This document shows positions 1 through 8,569 of a stretch of DNA of 64,000 nucleotides, piece after piece. The translations under genes were made by a program, and so were the position numbers. The notes beneath the pieces are model-generated. The model saw only the letters and a list, made by a program, of their open reading frames with translations, was not told where the DNA came from and made no database searches. Origin of the DNA: Rhodospirillales bacterium 70-18 (GTDB taxonomy: Bacteria; Pseudomonadota; Alphaproteobacteria; Acetobacterales; Acetobacteraceae); contig MKWE01000027.1 in the NCBI GenBank assembly GCA_001899585.1, positions 62,001 to 126,000 of the forward strand, in the 5' to 3' direction. The number at the start of each line of letters is the position of its first letter. The first letter of the stretch is position 1.

Positions 1-653
<653 letters not shown>

Positions 654-1277
654 TCAGGCCACGTCAATCGTGACCGCGTCAACCAACATCCGCCGCACCG
701 TGCCGAAGCCGGCGCGGTGGTGGGCGGTGATGCCCAGCCGGCGCAGCGCGGCGCGGTGGGCGGCGGTGCCGTAGCCGGCATTCACCTCCCAGCCATAGCC
801 GGGGTGGCGCAGCGCGAGGCGGGCCATCGCCCGGTCGCGCAGCACCTTGGCCACGATGGAGGCGGCCGAGATCGCCGGCTCCAGCCCGTCGCCGCCGACG
901 ATGCAGCGCACCGGGCAGGGCAGGTCGGGCGGCTGGTTGCCGTCCACCAGCGCCAGCGCCGGCGCCGAGGGCAGCCGCAGCACCGCCCGGCGCATGGCCA
1001 GCAGGCTGGCGCGCAGCACGTTCAGCGCCAGGATTTCGCCCACCGAGGCCGCGCCCACGCCGATCCGCACCAGCCCCTGCGCCCGCGCCGCCAGCAGGGC
1101 GGCGAAGGCGGCCTGGCGGGCGGCGGGGCTGAGCCGCTTGGAATCGTCGAGCAGGTCGGCCAGCCCCGGCGGCAGCGTGTCGGGCAGCACCACGGCGGCG
1201 GCCAGCACCGGCCCGGCGAGCGGGCCGCGCCCGACCTCGTCGATGCCGGCGGTCTGGTGGGGGGGGATCGGGGCCAT
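654..1277 (-). CDS. rnhB: Ribonuclease HII
   Basis: Removes RNA (including single ribonucleotides) from RNA-DNA hybrids. The 207-residue protein begins [19 protein letters not shown], with the catalytic Asp13-Glu14 in the IDEVGRG motif. Further family blocks are DDSK (about 44), LVDGN (about 112, third acidic residue) and [12 protein letters not shown] (about 140-151). An in-frame start 12 codons upstream (1313) would add an Ala/Gly-rich tail; I prefer 1277 because family members begin a few residues before the GIDE block. It lies upstream of ccrM on the same strand and is probably co-transcribed with it. Length is normal for the family. Confidence 0.95.
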   Translation of the reverse strand: MAPIPPHQTAGIDEVGRGPLAGPVLAAAVVLPDTLPPGLADLLDDSKRLSPAARQAAFAALLAARAQGLVRIGVGAASVGEILALNVLRASLLAMRRAVLRLPSAPALALVDGNQPPDLPCPVRCIVGGDGLEPAISAASIVAKVLRDRAMARLALRHPGYGWEVNAGYGTAAHRAALRRLGITAHHRAGFGTVRRMLVDAVTIDVA

Positions 1278-1379
1278 GCGCGAGGCTAGCAGCCCTGCCG
1301 CGCCGGCGGCCACCCTTCACCCGCGTCCGCCAAAGGGCTATGGCAGGACAAGACACCGGAATTGCCTGGGGAGACCGCC

Positions 1380-2927
1380 ATGACCGACTACGCCGCCGAC
1401 ACCGTTGCCGGATTACTTGCCCGTGGCGCTGACGACGCGCCGGCCATCGGCATGCCGCAGTCGCTGGAGGGCGCGCGCCCCTGGCTGACCCATGCCGGGC
1501 TGCGCGCCCTGGCGGCGCGCACGGTGGCCGACCTCAACGCCATGGGCATCGGCCGGCACGACCGGGTGGCGATGGTGCTGCCGAACGGGCCGGAGATGGC
1601 CAGCGCCTTCGTGGCGGTGGCCTGCGCCGCCACCACCGCGCCGCTCAACCCGGCCTACCGGCACGACGAGTTCGAATTCTATCTCTCGGACCTCAACGCC
1701 CGCGCCCTGGTGATCCAGCAGGGCATGGACAGCCCCGCCCGCGCGGTGGCCGCCGCGCGCGGCATTCCGGTGATCGAGCTGCTGCCCCACGCCAGCGCCG
1801 CCGGCGCCTTCACCCTGGTGCCCGAGCAGGCGCTGTCCGGCACCCCGGCCCATCCGGGGCTGGCGCAGGCCGACGACGTGGCGCTGGTGCTGCACACCTC
1901 CGGCACCACCTCGCGCCCCAAGATCGTGCCGCTGCGCCACGTCAACGTCACCGCCTCGGCCTACCATATCGGCGAGTCGCTGGCGCTCGCGCCCACCGAC
2001 ACCTGCATGAACATCATGCCGCTGTTCCACATCCACGGGCTGATCGCCGCCGTGCTGTCCTCGCTGGCGGCCGGCGCCTCGGTTGCCTGCACGCCGGGGT
2101 TCAACGCCTTCCGCTTCTTCGCCTGGTTCGACGACATCCGCCCCTCCTGGTACACCGCCGTGCCGACCATGCACCAGGCGATCCTGGGCCTGGCCGGGCG
2201 CAACAAGGAGCTGATCGGGCGCGGCCGGCTGCGCTTCATCCGCTCCTCCTCGGCCAGCCTGCCGCCGCAGGTGATGACGGCGCTGGAGGAGGCGTTCGGC
2301 GTGCCGGTGATCGAGGCCTACGGCATGACCGAGGCGGCCCACCAGATGTGCAGCAACCCGCTGCCGCCGCGCCCGCACCATGCCGGCTCGGTCGGCATCG
2401 CCGCCGGGCCGGAAGTGGCGATCATGGCCGAGGACGGCGCGCTGCTGCCGGCCGGCGCGCTGGGCGAGGTGGTCATCCGTGGCCGCAACGTCACCGCCGG
2501 CTACGAGAACAACCCGGCCGCCAACGCCAGCGGCTTCACCAATGGCTGGTTCCGCACCGGCGACCAGGGGGTGCTGGACGAGGCCGGCTATCTGCGCCTG
2601 ACCGGGCGGCTGAAGGAGATCATCAACCGCGGCGGCGAGAAGGTTTCCCCGCTGGAGGTGGATACCGTGCTGATGGACCATCCGGCGGTGGCCCAGGTGG
2701 TCACCTTCGGCATGCCGCACAGCAAGCTGGGCGAGGAGGTGGCCGCCGCCGTGGTGCTGCGCGAGGGCCATACGCTGGACGAGCACGGCCTGCGCGATTT
2801 CTGCGCCGAGCGGCTGGCCCAGTTCAAGGTGCCGCGCAAGATCGTGTTCCTGGCGGAAATCCCCAAGGGGGCGACCGGCAAGCTGCAACGCATAGGCCTG
2901 GCCGAGAAGCTCGGCCTGTCGGGCTAG
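1380..2927 (+). CDS. AMP-forming acyl-CoA synthetase, oxalyl-CoA-synthetase-like
   Basis: Activates a carboxylic acid to its CoA thioester through an acyl-AMP. The 515-residue protein has the ATP-binding P-loop LHTSGTTSRPK near residues 171-181, the AYGMTEA motif, GWFRTGD near 390, and the C-terminal catalytic lysine in PKGATGKLQR near 500. The variant TTSRPK (instead of TTGxPK), together with MPLFHIHGL, WYTAVPTMHQ and SNPLPP, is characteristic of the Pcs60/AAE3 group, several of which are oxalate-CoA ligases. Oxalate as substrate is inference from those motifs. The ATG at 1380 follows GGGGAGACCGCC, a good ribosome binding site. The next gene starts four bases after the stop, so the two are probably translated together. 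No oxalyl-CoA decarboxylase or formyl-CoA transferase is in the window. Confidence 0.85.
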   Translation: MTDYAADTVAGLLARGADDAPAIGMPQSLEGARPWLTHAGLRALAARTVADLNAMGIGRHDRVAMVLPNGPEMASAFVAVACAATTAPLNPAYRHDEFEFYLSDLNARALVIQQGMDSPARAVAAARGIPVIELLPHASAAGAFTLVPEQALSGTPAHPGLAQADDVALVLHTSGTTSRPKIVPLRHVNVTASAYHIGESLALAPTDTCMNIMPLFHIHGLIAAVLSSLAAGASVACTPGFNAFRFFAWFDDIRPSWYTAVPTMHQAILGLAGRNKELIGRGRLRFIRSSSASLPPQVMTALEEAFGVPVIEAYGMTEAAHQMCSNPLPPRPHHAGSVGIAAGPEVAIMAEDGALLPAGALGEVVIRGRNVTAGYENNPAANASGFTNGWFRTGDQGVLDEAGYLRLTGRLKEIINRGGEKVSPLEVDTVLMDHPAVAQVVTFGMPHSKLGEEVAAAVVLREGHTLDEHGLRDFCAERLAQFKVPRKIVFLAEIPKGATGKLQRIGLAEKLGLSG

Positions 2928-2931
2928 CGCC

Positions 2932-3924
2932 ATGAAGGTCGCGGTGTTCGGCGCCGGCGCGATCGGCGGCATGATGGGGGTGAAGCTGGCGGCGGCGGGG
3001 GCGGACGTGTCGTTCGTCGCGCGCGGGCCGCATCTGGCGGCGATGCAGGCCAATGGCGTGACTCTTCTGGCCAGCGAGAAGGAAGGCGGCGAGAGTATCA
3101 CCGTGCATCCGCGCTGCGTGGCCGATGCCGGCGAACTGGGCGTGCAGGACTACGTGATCGTCACCCTGAAGGCGCATTCGCTGCCCTCGGCGGCGCCGGA
3201 CATCGCCCGCATGATGGGGCCGGACACCGCGCTGATCACCGCCATCAACGGCGTGCCCTACTGGTATTTCCACGGGCTGGAAGGCCCGTGGAAGGACCGC
3301 CGGGTGGAAAGCGTCGATCCCGGCGGCACGCTGTGGGGCATCCTGCCGCCGTCCCAGGCGATCGGCTGCGTGGTCTATCCGGCCGCTGAGGTGGTGCGGC
3401 CGGGCGTCATCCAGCACATCTACGGCGACCGCTTCAGCCTGGGCGAGCCGGATGGCAGCCGCTCGCCGCGGGTGGAGGCGCTCAGCAGGCTGCTGATCTC
3501 CGCCGGGCTGAAGGCGCCGGTGCGCCCGCGCATCCGCGACGAGATCTGGGTGAAGCTGTGGGGCAACCTCTGCTTCAACCCGGTCTCGGCGCTGACCGGC
3601 TCCACGCTCGACCGCATCACCGGCCGCCCCGACCTGCGCGCGCTGTGCCGGGCGATGATGGTGGAGGCGCAGGCGGTGGCCGAGGCGCTGGGCGTGAAGT
3701 TCGCCATCAGCGTGGACAAGCGCATCGACGGCGCGGCCGAGGTGGGCGAGCACAAGACCTCCATGCTGCAGGACCTGGAGCGCGGCCGGCCGATGGAGAT
3801 CGACGCGCTGCTGGGCGCGGTGGTGGAACTGGGCGTCATGACCGGCAAGCCCATGCCCACCTGCGACATCGTGCTGGCCCTGGTGCGCGAGCGCGCCCGG
3901 CTGGCGGGGTGCTATCACGACTGA
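2932..3924 (+). CDS. 2-dehydropantoate 2-reductase family oxidoreductase
   Basis: NAD(P)H-dependent reductase of the PanE/ApbA family (330 residues). The N-terminal Rossmann signature GAGAIGG is at residues 7-13. The C-terminal ApbA domain contains the lysine-bearing block KLWGNLCFNPVSALT, conserved for substrate binding, and INGVPYW with the family Asn-Gly. The family includes true ketopantoate reductases of CoA synthesis and many paralogues acting on other 2-oxo acids. Tight coupling to an acyl-CoA synthetase (four-base gap) suggests a catabolic or salvage role rather than the biosynthetic PanE, but this is inference. Length and fold order are normal. Confidence 0.82.
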   Translation: MKVAVFGAGAIGGMMGVKLAAAGADVSFVARGPHLAAMQANGVTLLASEKEGGESITVHPRCVADAGELGVQDYVIVTLKAHSLPSAAPDIARMMGPDTALITAINGVPYWYFHGLEGPWKDRRVESVDPGGTLWGILPPSQAIGCVVYPAAEVVRPGVIQHIYGDRFSLGEPDGSRSPRVEALSRLLISAGLKAPVRPRIRDEIWVKLWGNLCFNPVSALTGSTLDRITGRPDLRALCRAMMVEAQAVAEALGVKFAISVDKRIDGAAEVGEHKTSMLQDLERGRPMEIDALLGAVVELGVMTGKPMPTCDIVLALVRERARLAGCYHD

Positions 3925-3985
3925 CCGGCCCCGACGGCTGCCCGCCTGGGCCGGTGCGTCGGCCATCCATCAAGGCGGGTAGCGG

Positions 3986-4942
3986 TCAGACGCGCTGCAC
4001 CGAGAGGAACAGCGGCTGGATGTAGTTGGCGGCGCCGTCGGCGAAGTTGAGCTCGGCATAGGCGCCGCCGCCATGGGCGTAGGCCTGCACGACGCCCTTC
4101 GCGGTGACCATGACGGGGTCGCCCCCGCGCAGCGGCGTGGTGTAGTCGAGGAAGAAGGTGCGGTCGAAGTTGGTGACCTCCTCGGTGTTGTCCTTCTCGA
4201 CATCGAGCAGGGCCGGGAAGCCCCGCCAGCCGATCTCGAAATACTGGTTCGCGTTCATCTGCGCCGTCAGCCGCACGCCGGCATCGCGGCAGTTCCACCA
4301 GCTGTCGTCGCAGCGCAGCACATAGAAGCCGTGAAAGGCGAGCACGGCGGTCATCTCGTAGGTGCCGGTCTCGGCCGGAACAAAGGTGAAATGGGTGGCG
4401 AATTCCGGCAGCGCGTCCTGACGGTTGTCCCAGCACAGCGCGTTGGGGTAGTGCCGCGTGTCCTTGATGCGGATGAGCGAGGGGTCGTCGGGGAAGACCC
4501 AGCCGCTGTCGATCGGGCCGTCGATCCATTCCAGGCCGCCGATATCGGCGAGCTGCGCCTTCTCGGCGGCGAAGATGGAGGAGGCGAAAACCGGCAGCAC
4601 CATGCGCCCGGATTCGGCCAGCACCTCGCTGTGGTGCGCCGCCGCGCGCGCATCGGCCGCGCGCAGCGGGCGGCGGCCGGCGCTCTTGTGGCGGAACGCG
4701 GCGAGGAAGGATTTCAGCTCCGCCTCCTGCGCACGATTATCCTTCTCCAGCCCGGCGTCGAATTTCTTGAGGTCGATGCCGATGGACGAGACGAAGTCGC
4801 GCCGGCGCTTCTCGCGGGCCGTCTGCTGGCCGGCGTCGCGGTCGGCCCAGGATTTCGCGCGCAGCACCTCGCCGGCATAGTCCTTGAAGCGGGATTCGGT
4901 GAGTTCGCGCAGGCGGCGTTCCGGCAGGTCGTGAGACATCAT
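3986..4942 (-). CDS. Hypothetical protein, unrecognised
   Basis: 318-residue protein that I do not recognise. Residues 1-90 are charged and probably helical (many Arg, Lys, Glu, with KSWADRDAGQQTAREKRRRD). The remainder is rich in aromatic and beta-prone segments (SGWVFPDD, THFTFVPAETGTYEM, WWNCRDAG, YFEIGWRGFP, RTFFLDYTTPL) and ends in FLSVQRV, suggesting a C-terminal beta-sandwich that may bind a ligand or surface. There is no signal peptide and no membrane segment. The ATG at 4942 is preceded by GGGGGAGGG; a second ATG is the next codon. Base composition is somewhat less GC-extreme than the neighbours. It lies downstream of the radical SAM gene on the same strand with a 158-base gap, so co-transcription is uncertain. 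Confidence 0.7.
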   Translation of the reverse strand: MMSHDLPERRLRELTESRFKDYAGEVLRAKSWADRDAGQQTAREKRRRDFVSSIGIDLKKFDAGLEKDNRAQEAELKSFLAAFRHKSAGRRPLRAADARAAAHHSEVLAESGRMVLPVFASSIFAAEKAQLADIGGLEWIDGPIDSGWVFPDDPSLIRIKDTRHYPNALCWDNRQDALPEFATHFTFVPAETGTYEMTAVLAFHGFYVLRCDDSWWNCRDAGVRLTAQMNANQYFEIGWRGFPALLDVEKDNTEEVTNFDRTFFLDYTTPLRGGDPVMVTAKGVVQAYAHGGGAYAELNFADGAANYIQPLFLSVQRV

Positions 4943-5078
4943 CGGACTGGCCCTCCCCCTTGCCTTGCCTGCAAGCGCGCCGATGGCGGAGCCCCCGGGC
5001 GAGGCATGGCGCGGAGCTCGCCCATATCCCACATCCGCGCGGGCCGATACGCAAGCGATCCGGTATGCACGTTGGCGT

Positions 5079-5102
5079 GATGCCGCCCCGGCGGGAGGCA
5101 TC
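5079..5102. terminator. Stem-loop at the end of the radical SAM gene
   Basis: GATGCC (5079-5084) pairs with GGCATC (5097-5102), with CCC and GGG able to pair inside. It overlaps the stop codon of the minus-strand gene that ends at 5101. There is no T-tract, so it is a weak terminator candidate. Confidence 0.35.
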
Positions 5103-6390
5103 AGAACAGCGAAAGCTGCGCCCTCGCCGCACTGGTCCGCCCATCCGGCGGCGGGGCGAAGTGCGAGCAATCCAGCGGCTTGCGCTCCTCCAGCCCCCAT
5201 TGCCGCGCGGCGCGCTGGAAACGGCTGGCCAGCAGGTCCGCATAGACGCCGGTGCCCGAGAAGCGCTGGCCGAACTTCGCGTCGTTCAGCGCCCCGGCGC
5301 GGGTCTGGCGCACCAGGTCCAGCACGTGGCTGGCGCGGTCGGGGAAATGCGCGTGCAGCCAGTCCTCGAAAATCTGCTTCAACTCGTGCGGCAGCCGCAG
5401 CAGCACATAGCCGGCCCAGCTGGCGCCGGCGCGCGAGGCCGCTTCCAGAATCTTCTCCAGCTCGGCGTCGTTCAGCGCCGGGATCATCGGCGCCGCCAGC
5501 ACGCCGGCGGGGATGCCGGCGCGGGTGAGCTCGGCGATCGCCTGCAACCGCCGCGCCGGGGTAGCCGCGCGCGGCTCCATCACCCGCGCCAGCGCCGGGT
5601 CCAGCGTGGTGACCGACAGGTGCACCCGCACGAGGTTGCGCCGGGCCAGGGTCTGCAGGATGTCCACATCGCGCAGCACGCCGGCCGATTTGGTGACGAT
5701 GGTCACGGGATGCCCGAACCGCTCCATCACCTCCAGCACCGAGCGGGTCAGCTTCAGGGTGCGCTCCACCGGCTGGTACGGGTCGGTATTGGAGCCGAGC
5801 GCGATCGGGCGGGCCACATAGCCGGACTTGCGCAACTCCTTCTCCAGCAGTTCCGCCACATCCGGCTTGAAAGTGAGCTTGGTCTCGAAATCCAGCCCCG
5901 GCGAATAACCGAGATAGGCGTGGCTGGGCCGCGCGTAGCAATACACGCAGCCGTGCTCGCAGCCGCGATAGGGGTTCACCGCGCGGTCGAAGCCGATATC
6001 CGGGCTCTGATTCCACGAGATCACCGTGCGCGACGAATCCTTCGTCAGCGTGGTCGGCAGCGGCGGCAGGTCGGCGAGGTCGGCTGCCAGCGTCTCCCAG
6101 CCATCGTCGAACGGGGCGGCGGCGGTCGGTTCGAAGCGGTTCGGCGGGTTGGTCACCGCCCCCCGGCCCTTGCGGGGCGGCGGCGCGGCCATCTCCGGCG
6201 CCGGCGGAATGGCTAGGCCCGCGCGCGCGCCACGGCGCTGCGGCACCGGGATCGGCGGCGGCTCCGGCTCGCCGGCGCGGTCCAGCGCCTCGATCTCCAG
6301 CGGGTCGATCTCGCGGGTCAGGTCGAACACCTCGCCGCCGCCCGGTGTGGACTGCTGCTGTCTGCGGTCGCGCAGGCCCCAATCGCGCAT
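5101..6390 (-). CDS. PA0069-family radical SAM protein (SplB/COG1533-like)
   Basis: 429-residue radical SAM enzyme of the PA0069/Rv2578c group. The SAM [4Fe-4S] motif is CEHGCVYC near residues 142-149, preceded by the typical block VNPYRGC and followed by YARPSH. Later blocks SNTDPYQP, TKS, VHLSVTTLD, EPRAATPARRL and APMIPALND are diagnostic. The first 120 residues are a Pro/Arg-rich, low-conservation extension. The reaction is not established; relationship to spore-photoproduct lyase and known damage-inducible expression of the Pseudomonas member suggest a DNA-damage role. The ATG at 6390 follows GGGGAACTTTATC. Upstream is a TTGACA box and an alphaproteobacterial LexA site (6448-6462), so SOS control is likely. 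It is divergent from a glycosyltransferase gene. Confidence 0.9.
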   Translation of the reverse strand: MRDWGLRDRRQQQSTPGGGEVFDLTREIDPLEIEALDRAGEPEPPPIPVPQRRGARAGLAIPPAPEMAAPPPRKGRGAVTNPPNRFEPTAAAPFDDGWETLAADLADLPPLPTTLTKDSSRTVISWNQSPDIGFDRAVNPYRGCEHGCVYCYARPSHAYLGYSPGLDFETKLTFKPDVAELLEKELRKSGYVARPIALGSNTDPYQPVERTLKLTRSVLEVMERFGHPVTIVTKSAGVLRDVDILQTLARRNLVRVHLSVTTLDPALARVMEPRAATPARRLQAIAELTRAGIPAGVLAAPMIPALNDAELEKILEAASRAGASWAGYVLLRLPHELKQIFEDWLHAHFPDRASHVLDLVRQTRAGALNDAKFGQRFSGTGVYADLLASRFQRAARQWGLEERKPLDCSHFAPPPDGRTSAARAQLSLF

Positions 6391-6447
6391 GATAAAGTTC
6401 CCCGTTCGTTCTTGCGTGAAGGTGCGCAAAGTGGTTAGGGTTGTCAA

Positions 6448-6462
6448 GAACACAAAGTGAAC
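6448..6462 (-). promoter_or_regulatory. LexA (SOS) box, GAAC-N7-GAAC
   Basis: On the plus strand the bases are GAACACAAAGTGAAC; read on the minus strand this is GTTC-N7-GTTC, the consensus of alphaproteobacterial LexA. It directly abuts a TTGACA box (6447 down to 6442) that points towards the radical SAM gene starting at 6390. Placement against a -35 box is what a repressor site needs. The divergent glycosyltransferase could also be affected. Confidence 0.7.
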
Positions 6463-6498
6463 CTGCGCCGCCAAGGCGCCAGCCCTGGGACAACGAAC

Positions 6499-7188
6499 AT
6501 GCTCTCCGTGGTCATCCCGACCCTGAATGCCGCCACCACCCTGCCGGCGACGATCGCGGCCCTCGATGGCGCGGCGGACGAGATCATCGTCGCCGATGGC
6601 GGCAGCACCGACGGCACCATCGCGCTCGCCTGGGCGCTGGGCGCGCGTGTGGTCCAGGCGGGCATGGGTCAGGTGGGCGTGATCCGGACGGGCAGCGGGC
6701 ACGGCACCTGCCTCGCCGCCGGATGCGCCGCGGCGCGTGGGGACTGGCTGCTGCTGCTGGGCCCCGATACCCGCCTGGCGCCCGGATGGGTGGCGGCGGC
6801 CGAGCGCCTGATGTCGGGCATGCCGACGCGGGCGGGGTATTTCCGCTTCAGCGTCGAGGCCGGTGAGATCCAGGCGCGCCGGCTGGAGCGCGTGGTCGCC
6901 TGGCGCGGCCGCGTGCTGGGGCTGCCGGCAGCCGAGCAGGGGCTGCTGATCCCGCGCGTGCTGCTGGATGCCGTGGGCGGCGTGCGGCCGATCCCGGTGA
7001 TGGCGGAGCTGGACCTGGCCCGGCGGCTGGGCGCGCGCCGGCTGGCCGGGTTGCAGGTGGCCGCCATCAGCGGCGGGGCCTCGTGGCGGCGCGCCGGCTG
7101 GGCGCGGCGGGTCATGCGCGAACTGGGTTGCGTCGTGCTGTATTTTCTGGGACTACCGCCAGGGATCATAGCAAGAATGCATGGATGA
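6499..7188 (+). CDS. Family 2 glycosyltransferase
   Basis: 229-residue GT-A type glycosyltransferase, probably acting on a lipid or polysaccharide at the cytoplasmic face. The N-terminus MLSVVIPTLNA is the typical GT2 opening, followed by DEIIVADGGSTDGT (nucleotide-sugar binding) and GDWLLLLGPDTRL, where the usual DxD is replaced by GPDTR. This resembles the short TIGR04283-like transferases. A C-terminal hydrophobic stretch (GCVVLYFLGLPPGII) may anchor it. I chose the ATG at 6499 over an upstream start at 6457 because the GT2 fold begins immediately at MLSVVIP. The stop codon directly abuts the ATG of the ClC channel gene, so the two genes are co-translated. The acceptor is unknown. Confidence 0.82.
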   Translation: MLSVVIPTLNAATTLPATIAALDGAADEIIVADGGSTDGTIALAWALGARVVQAGMGQVGVIRTGSGHGTCLAAGCAAARGDWLLLLGPDTRLAPGWVAAAERLMSGMPTRAGYFRFSVEAGEIQARRLERVVAWRGRVLGLPAAEQGLLIPRVLLDAVGGVRPIPVMAELDLARRLGARRLAGLQVAAISGGASWRRAGWARRVMRELGCVVLYFLGLPPGIIARMHG

Positions 7189-8538
7189 ATGACTGAGTCC
7201 GCACCGAGCGGCGGAACGGGCCGCGCCGCGCGGCTGCGCCGCATCACCCGCCTGCCGCTGCTCTCGCCGCGGCAATGGAAGCGGCGGCTGGTATATTGGT
7301 GCGGTGCAATCATCGTCGCGGCGATCGCCATCCTGTTCGCCCGCGCGGCCGATGTGGCGCAGGGGCTGTTTACCGCCGCGCTGCATGGCCACGCGGCGCT
7401 GGCGCTGCTGATCGTTCCGGCCGGGCTGGCGGTCTCCGTGGTGCTGACGCGCCGGGTGTTCCCCGGCGCCCAGGGCAGCGGCATTCCCCAGACCATCGCC
7501 GCCCTGCACATGCACGACCCCCGCGCCATCGACGGGGTGCTGTCCATGCGCGTGGCAATCGGCAAGATCGGCCTGACCCTGCTGGGGCTTGCCTCCGGCG
7601 CCTCGATCGGGCGCGAGGGGCCGACGGTGCAGATCGGGGCGGCGGTGATGCACGCGCTCGGCAAGCTGCTGCAACTGCCGCGCATCGAGATGCAGCGGGC
7701 GCTGGTGCTGGCCGGCGGGGCGGCCGGGGTGGCGGCGGCGTTCAACACGCCGGTTGCCGGCATCGTCTTCGCCATCGAGGAACTGAGCCACTCCTTCGAG
7801 GCGCGAACCTCCGGCACGGTGCTCACCGCCGTGATCCTGGCCGGCATCACCACCGTCGCCTTCGCCGGGAACTACTCGTATTTCGGGATGATCTCGGCGC
7901 AGCTCGATTTCGGCGCGAGCTGGGTCGCCATCGCGCTGTGCGCGCTGGCCGGCGGCGTGCTGGGCGGGGTGTTCTCGCAGTTGCTGGTCTCCGCCTCGCG
8001 CGGCCTGCCGGGCCGGGCGGGCCGGTTCGTGATGGAGCATCCCGCCGCCTTCGCCGTGCTGTGCGGCCTGGTGCTGGCGGCGATCGGCATCGCCTCGGGC
8101 GGCAGCACCTACGGCACCGGCTATGTGCAGGCCCGCAGCCTGGTGGAGGGCACCTCCCACCTCGCCTGGAGCTTCGCGCCGCTGAAGCTGCTGGCCACGC
8201 TGGTATCCTACCTGTCCGGCATTCCGGGCGGCATCTTCGCGCCGTCGCTCGCGGTGGGCGCCGGGCTGGGCGACTGGCTGTCGCACCTGGTGCCGGGCGC
8301 GCCGGTGGGGGCGGTGGTGCTGCTGGGCATGGTGGCCTATTTCGCCGGCGTGACGCAGGCGCCGATCACCTCCACCGTCATCGTGATGGAGATGACCGAC
8401 AACCAGCGCATGACCATCCCGCTGCTGGCCACCGCGATGCTGGCCTTCGGCATTTCGCGCCTGATCTGCCGCCGGCCGCTCTACGGCGCGCTGGCCCGCC
8501 GGTTCCTGGCCGCCGTGGAACGGCGGGCCAGCAACTAA
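7189..8538 (+). CDS. ClC-family chloride channel or H+/Cl- antiporter
   Basis: 449-residue integral membrane protein. All three ClC selectivity signatures are present: GSGIPQ near residues 98-103, GREGPTVQIG near 142-151, and GIPGGIFAPSLAVGAGLG near 345. The Glu of GREGP is the external gate glutamate. The block FNTPVAGIVFAIEELS contains the second Glu position associated with proton coupling in ClcA, so proton-coupled antiport is possible. The first 30 residues are basic and cytoplasmic. The start codon immediately follows the stop of the glycosyltransferase. The gene is convergent with cysNC. Confidence 0.92.
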   Translation: MTESAPSGGTGRAARLRRITRLPLLSPRQWKRRLVYWCGAIIVAAIAILFARAADVAQGLFTAALHGHAALALLIVPAGLAVSVVLTRRVFPGAQGSGIPQTIAALHMHDPRAIDGVLSMRVAIGKIGLTLLGLASGASIGREGPTVQIGAAVMHALGKLLQLPRIEMQRALVLAGGAAGVAAAFNTPVAGIVFAIEELSHSFEARTSGTVLTAVILAGITTVAFAGNYSYFGMISAQLDFGASWVAIALCALAGGVLGGVFSQLLVSASRGLPGRAGRFVMEHPAAFAVLCGLVLAAIGIASGGSTYGTGYVQARSLVEGTSHLAWSFAPLKLLATLVSYLSGIPGGIFAPSLAVGAGLGDWLSHLVPGAPVGAVVLLGMVAYFAGVTQAPITSTVIVMEMTDNQRMTIPLLATAMLAFGISRLICRRPLYGALARRFLAAVERRASN

Positions 8539-8569
8539 GCCGCCGGGAAAGCCAGGCGCGGCGCCCGCC

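Noticed and set aside
8555-8565. GGCGC-G-GCGCC as a terminator between the ClC gene and cysNC
   Set aside because: Only five base pairs with a one-base loop in GC-rich DNA; too easily due to chance.
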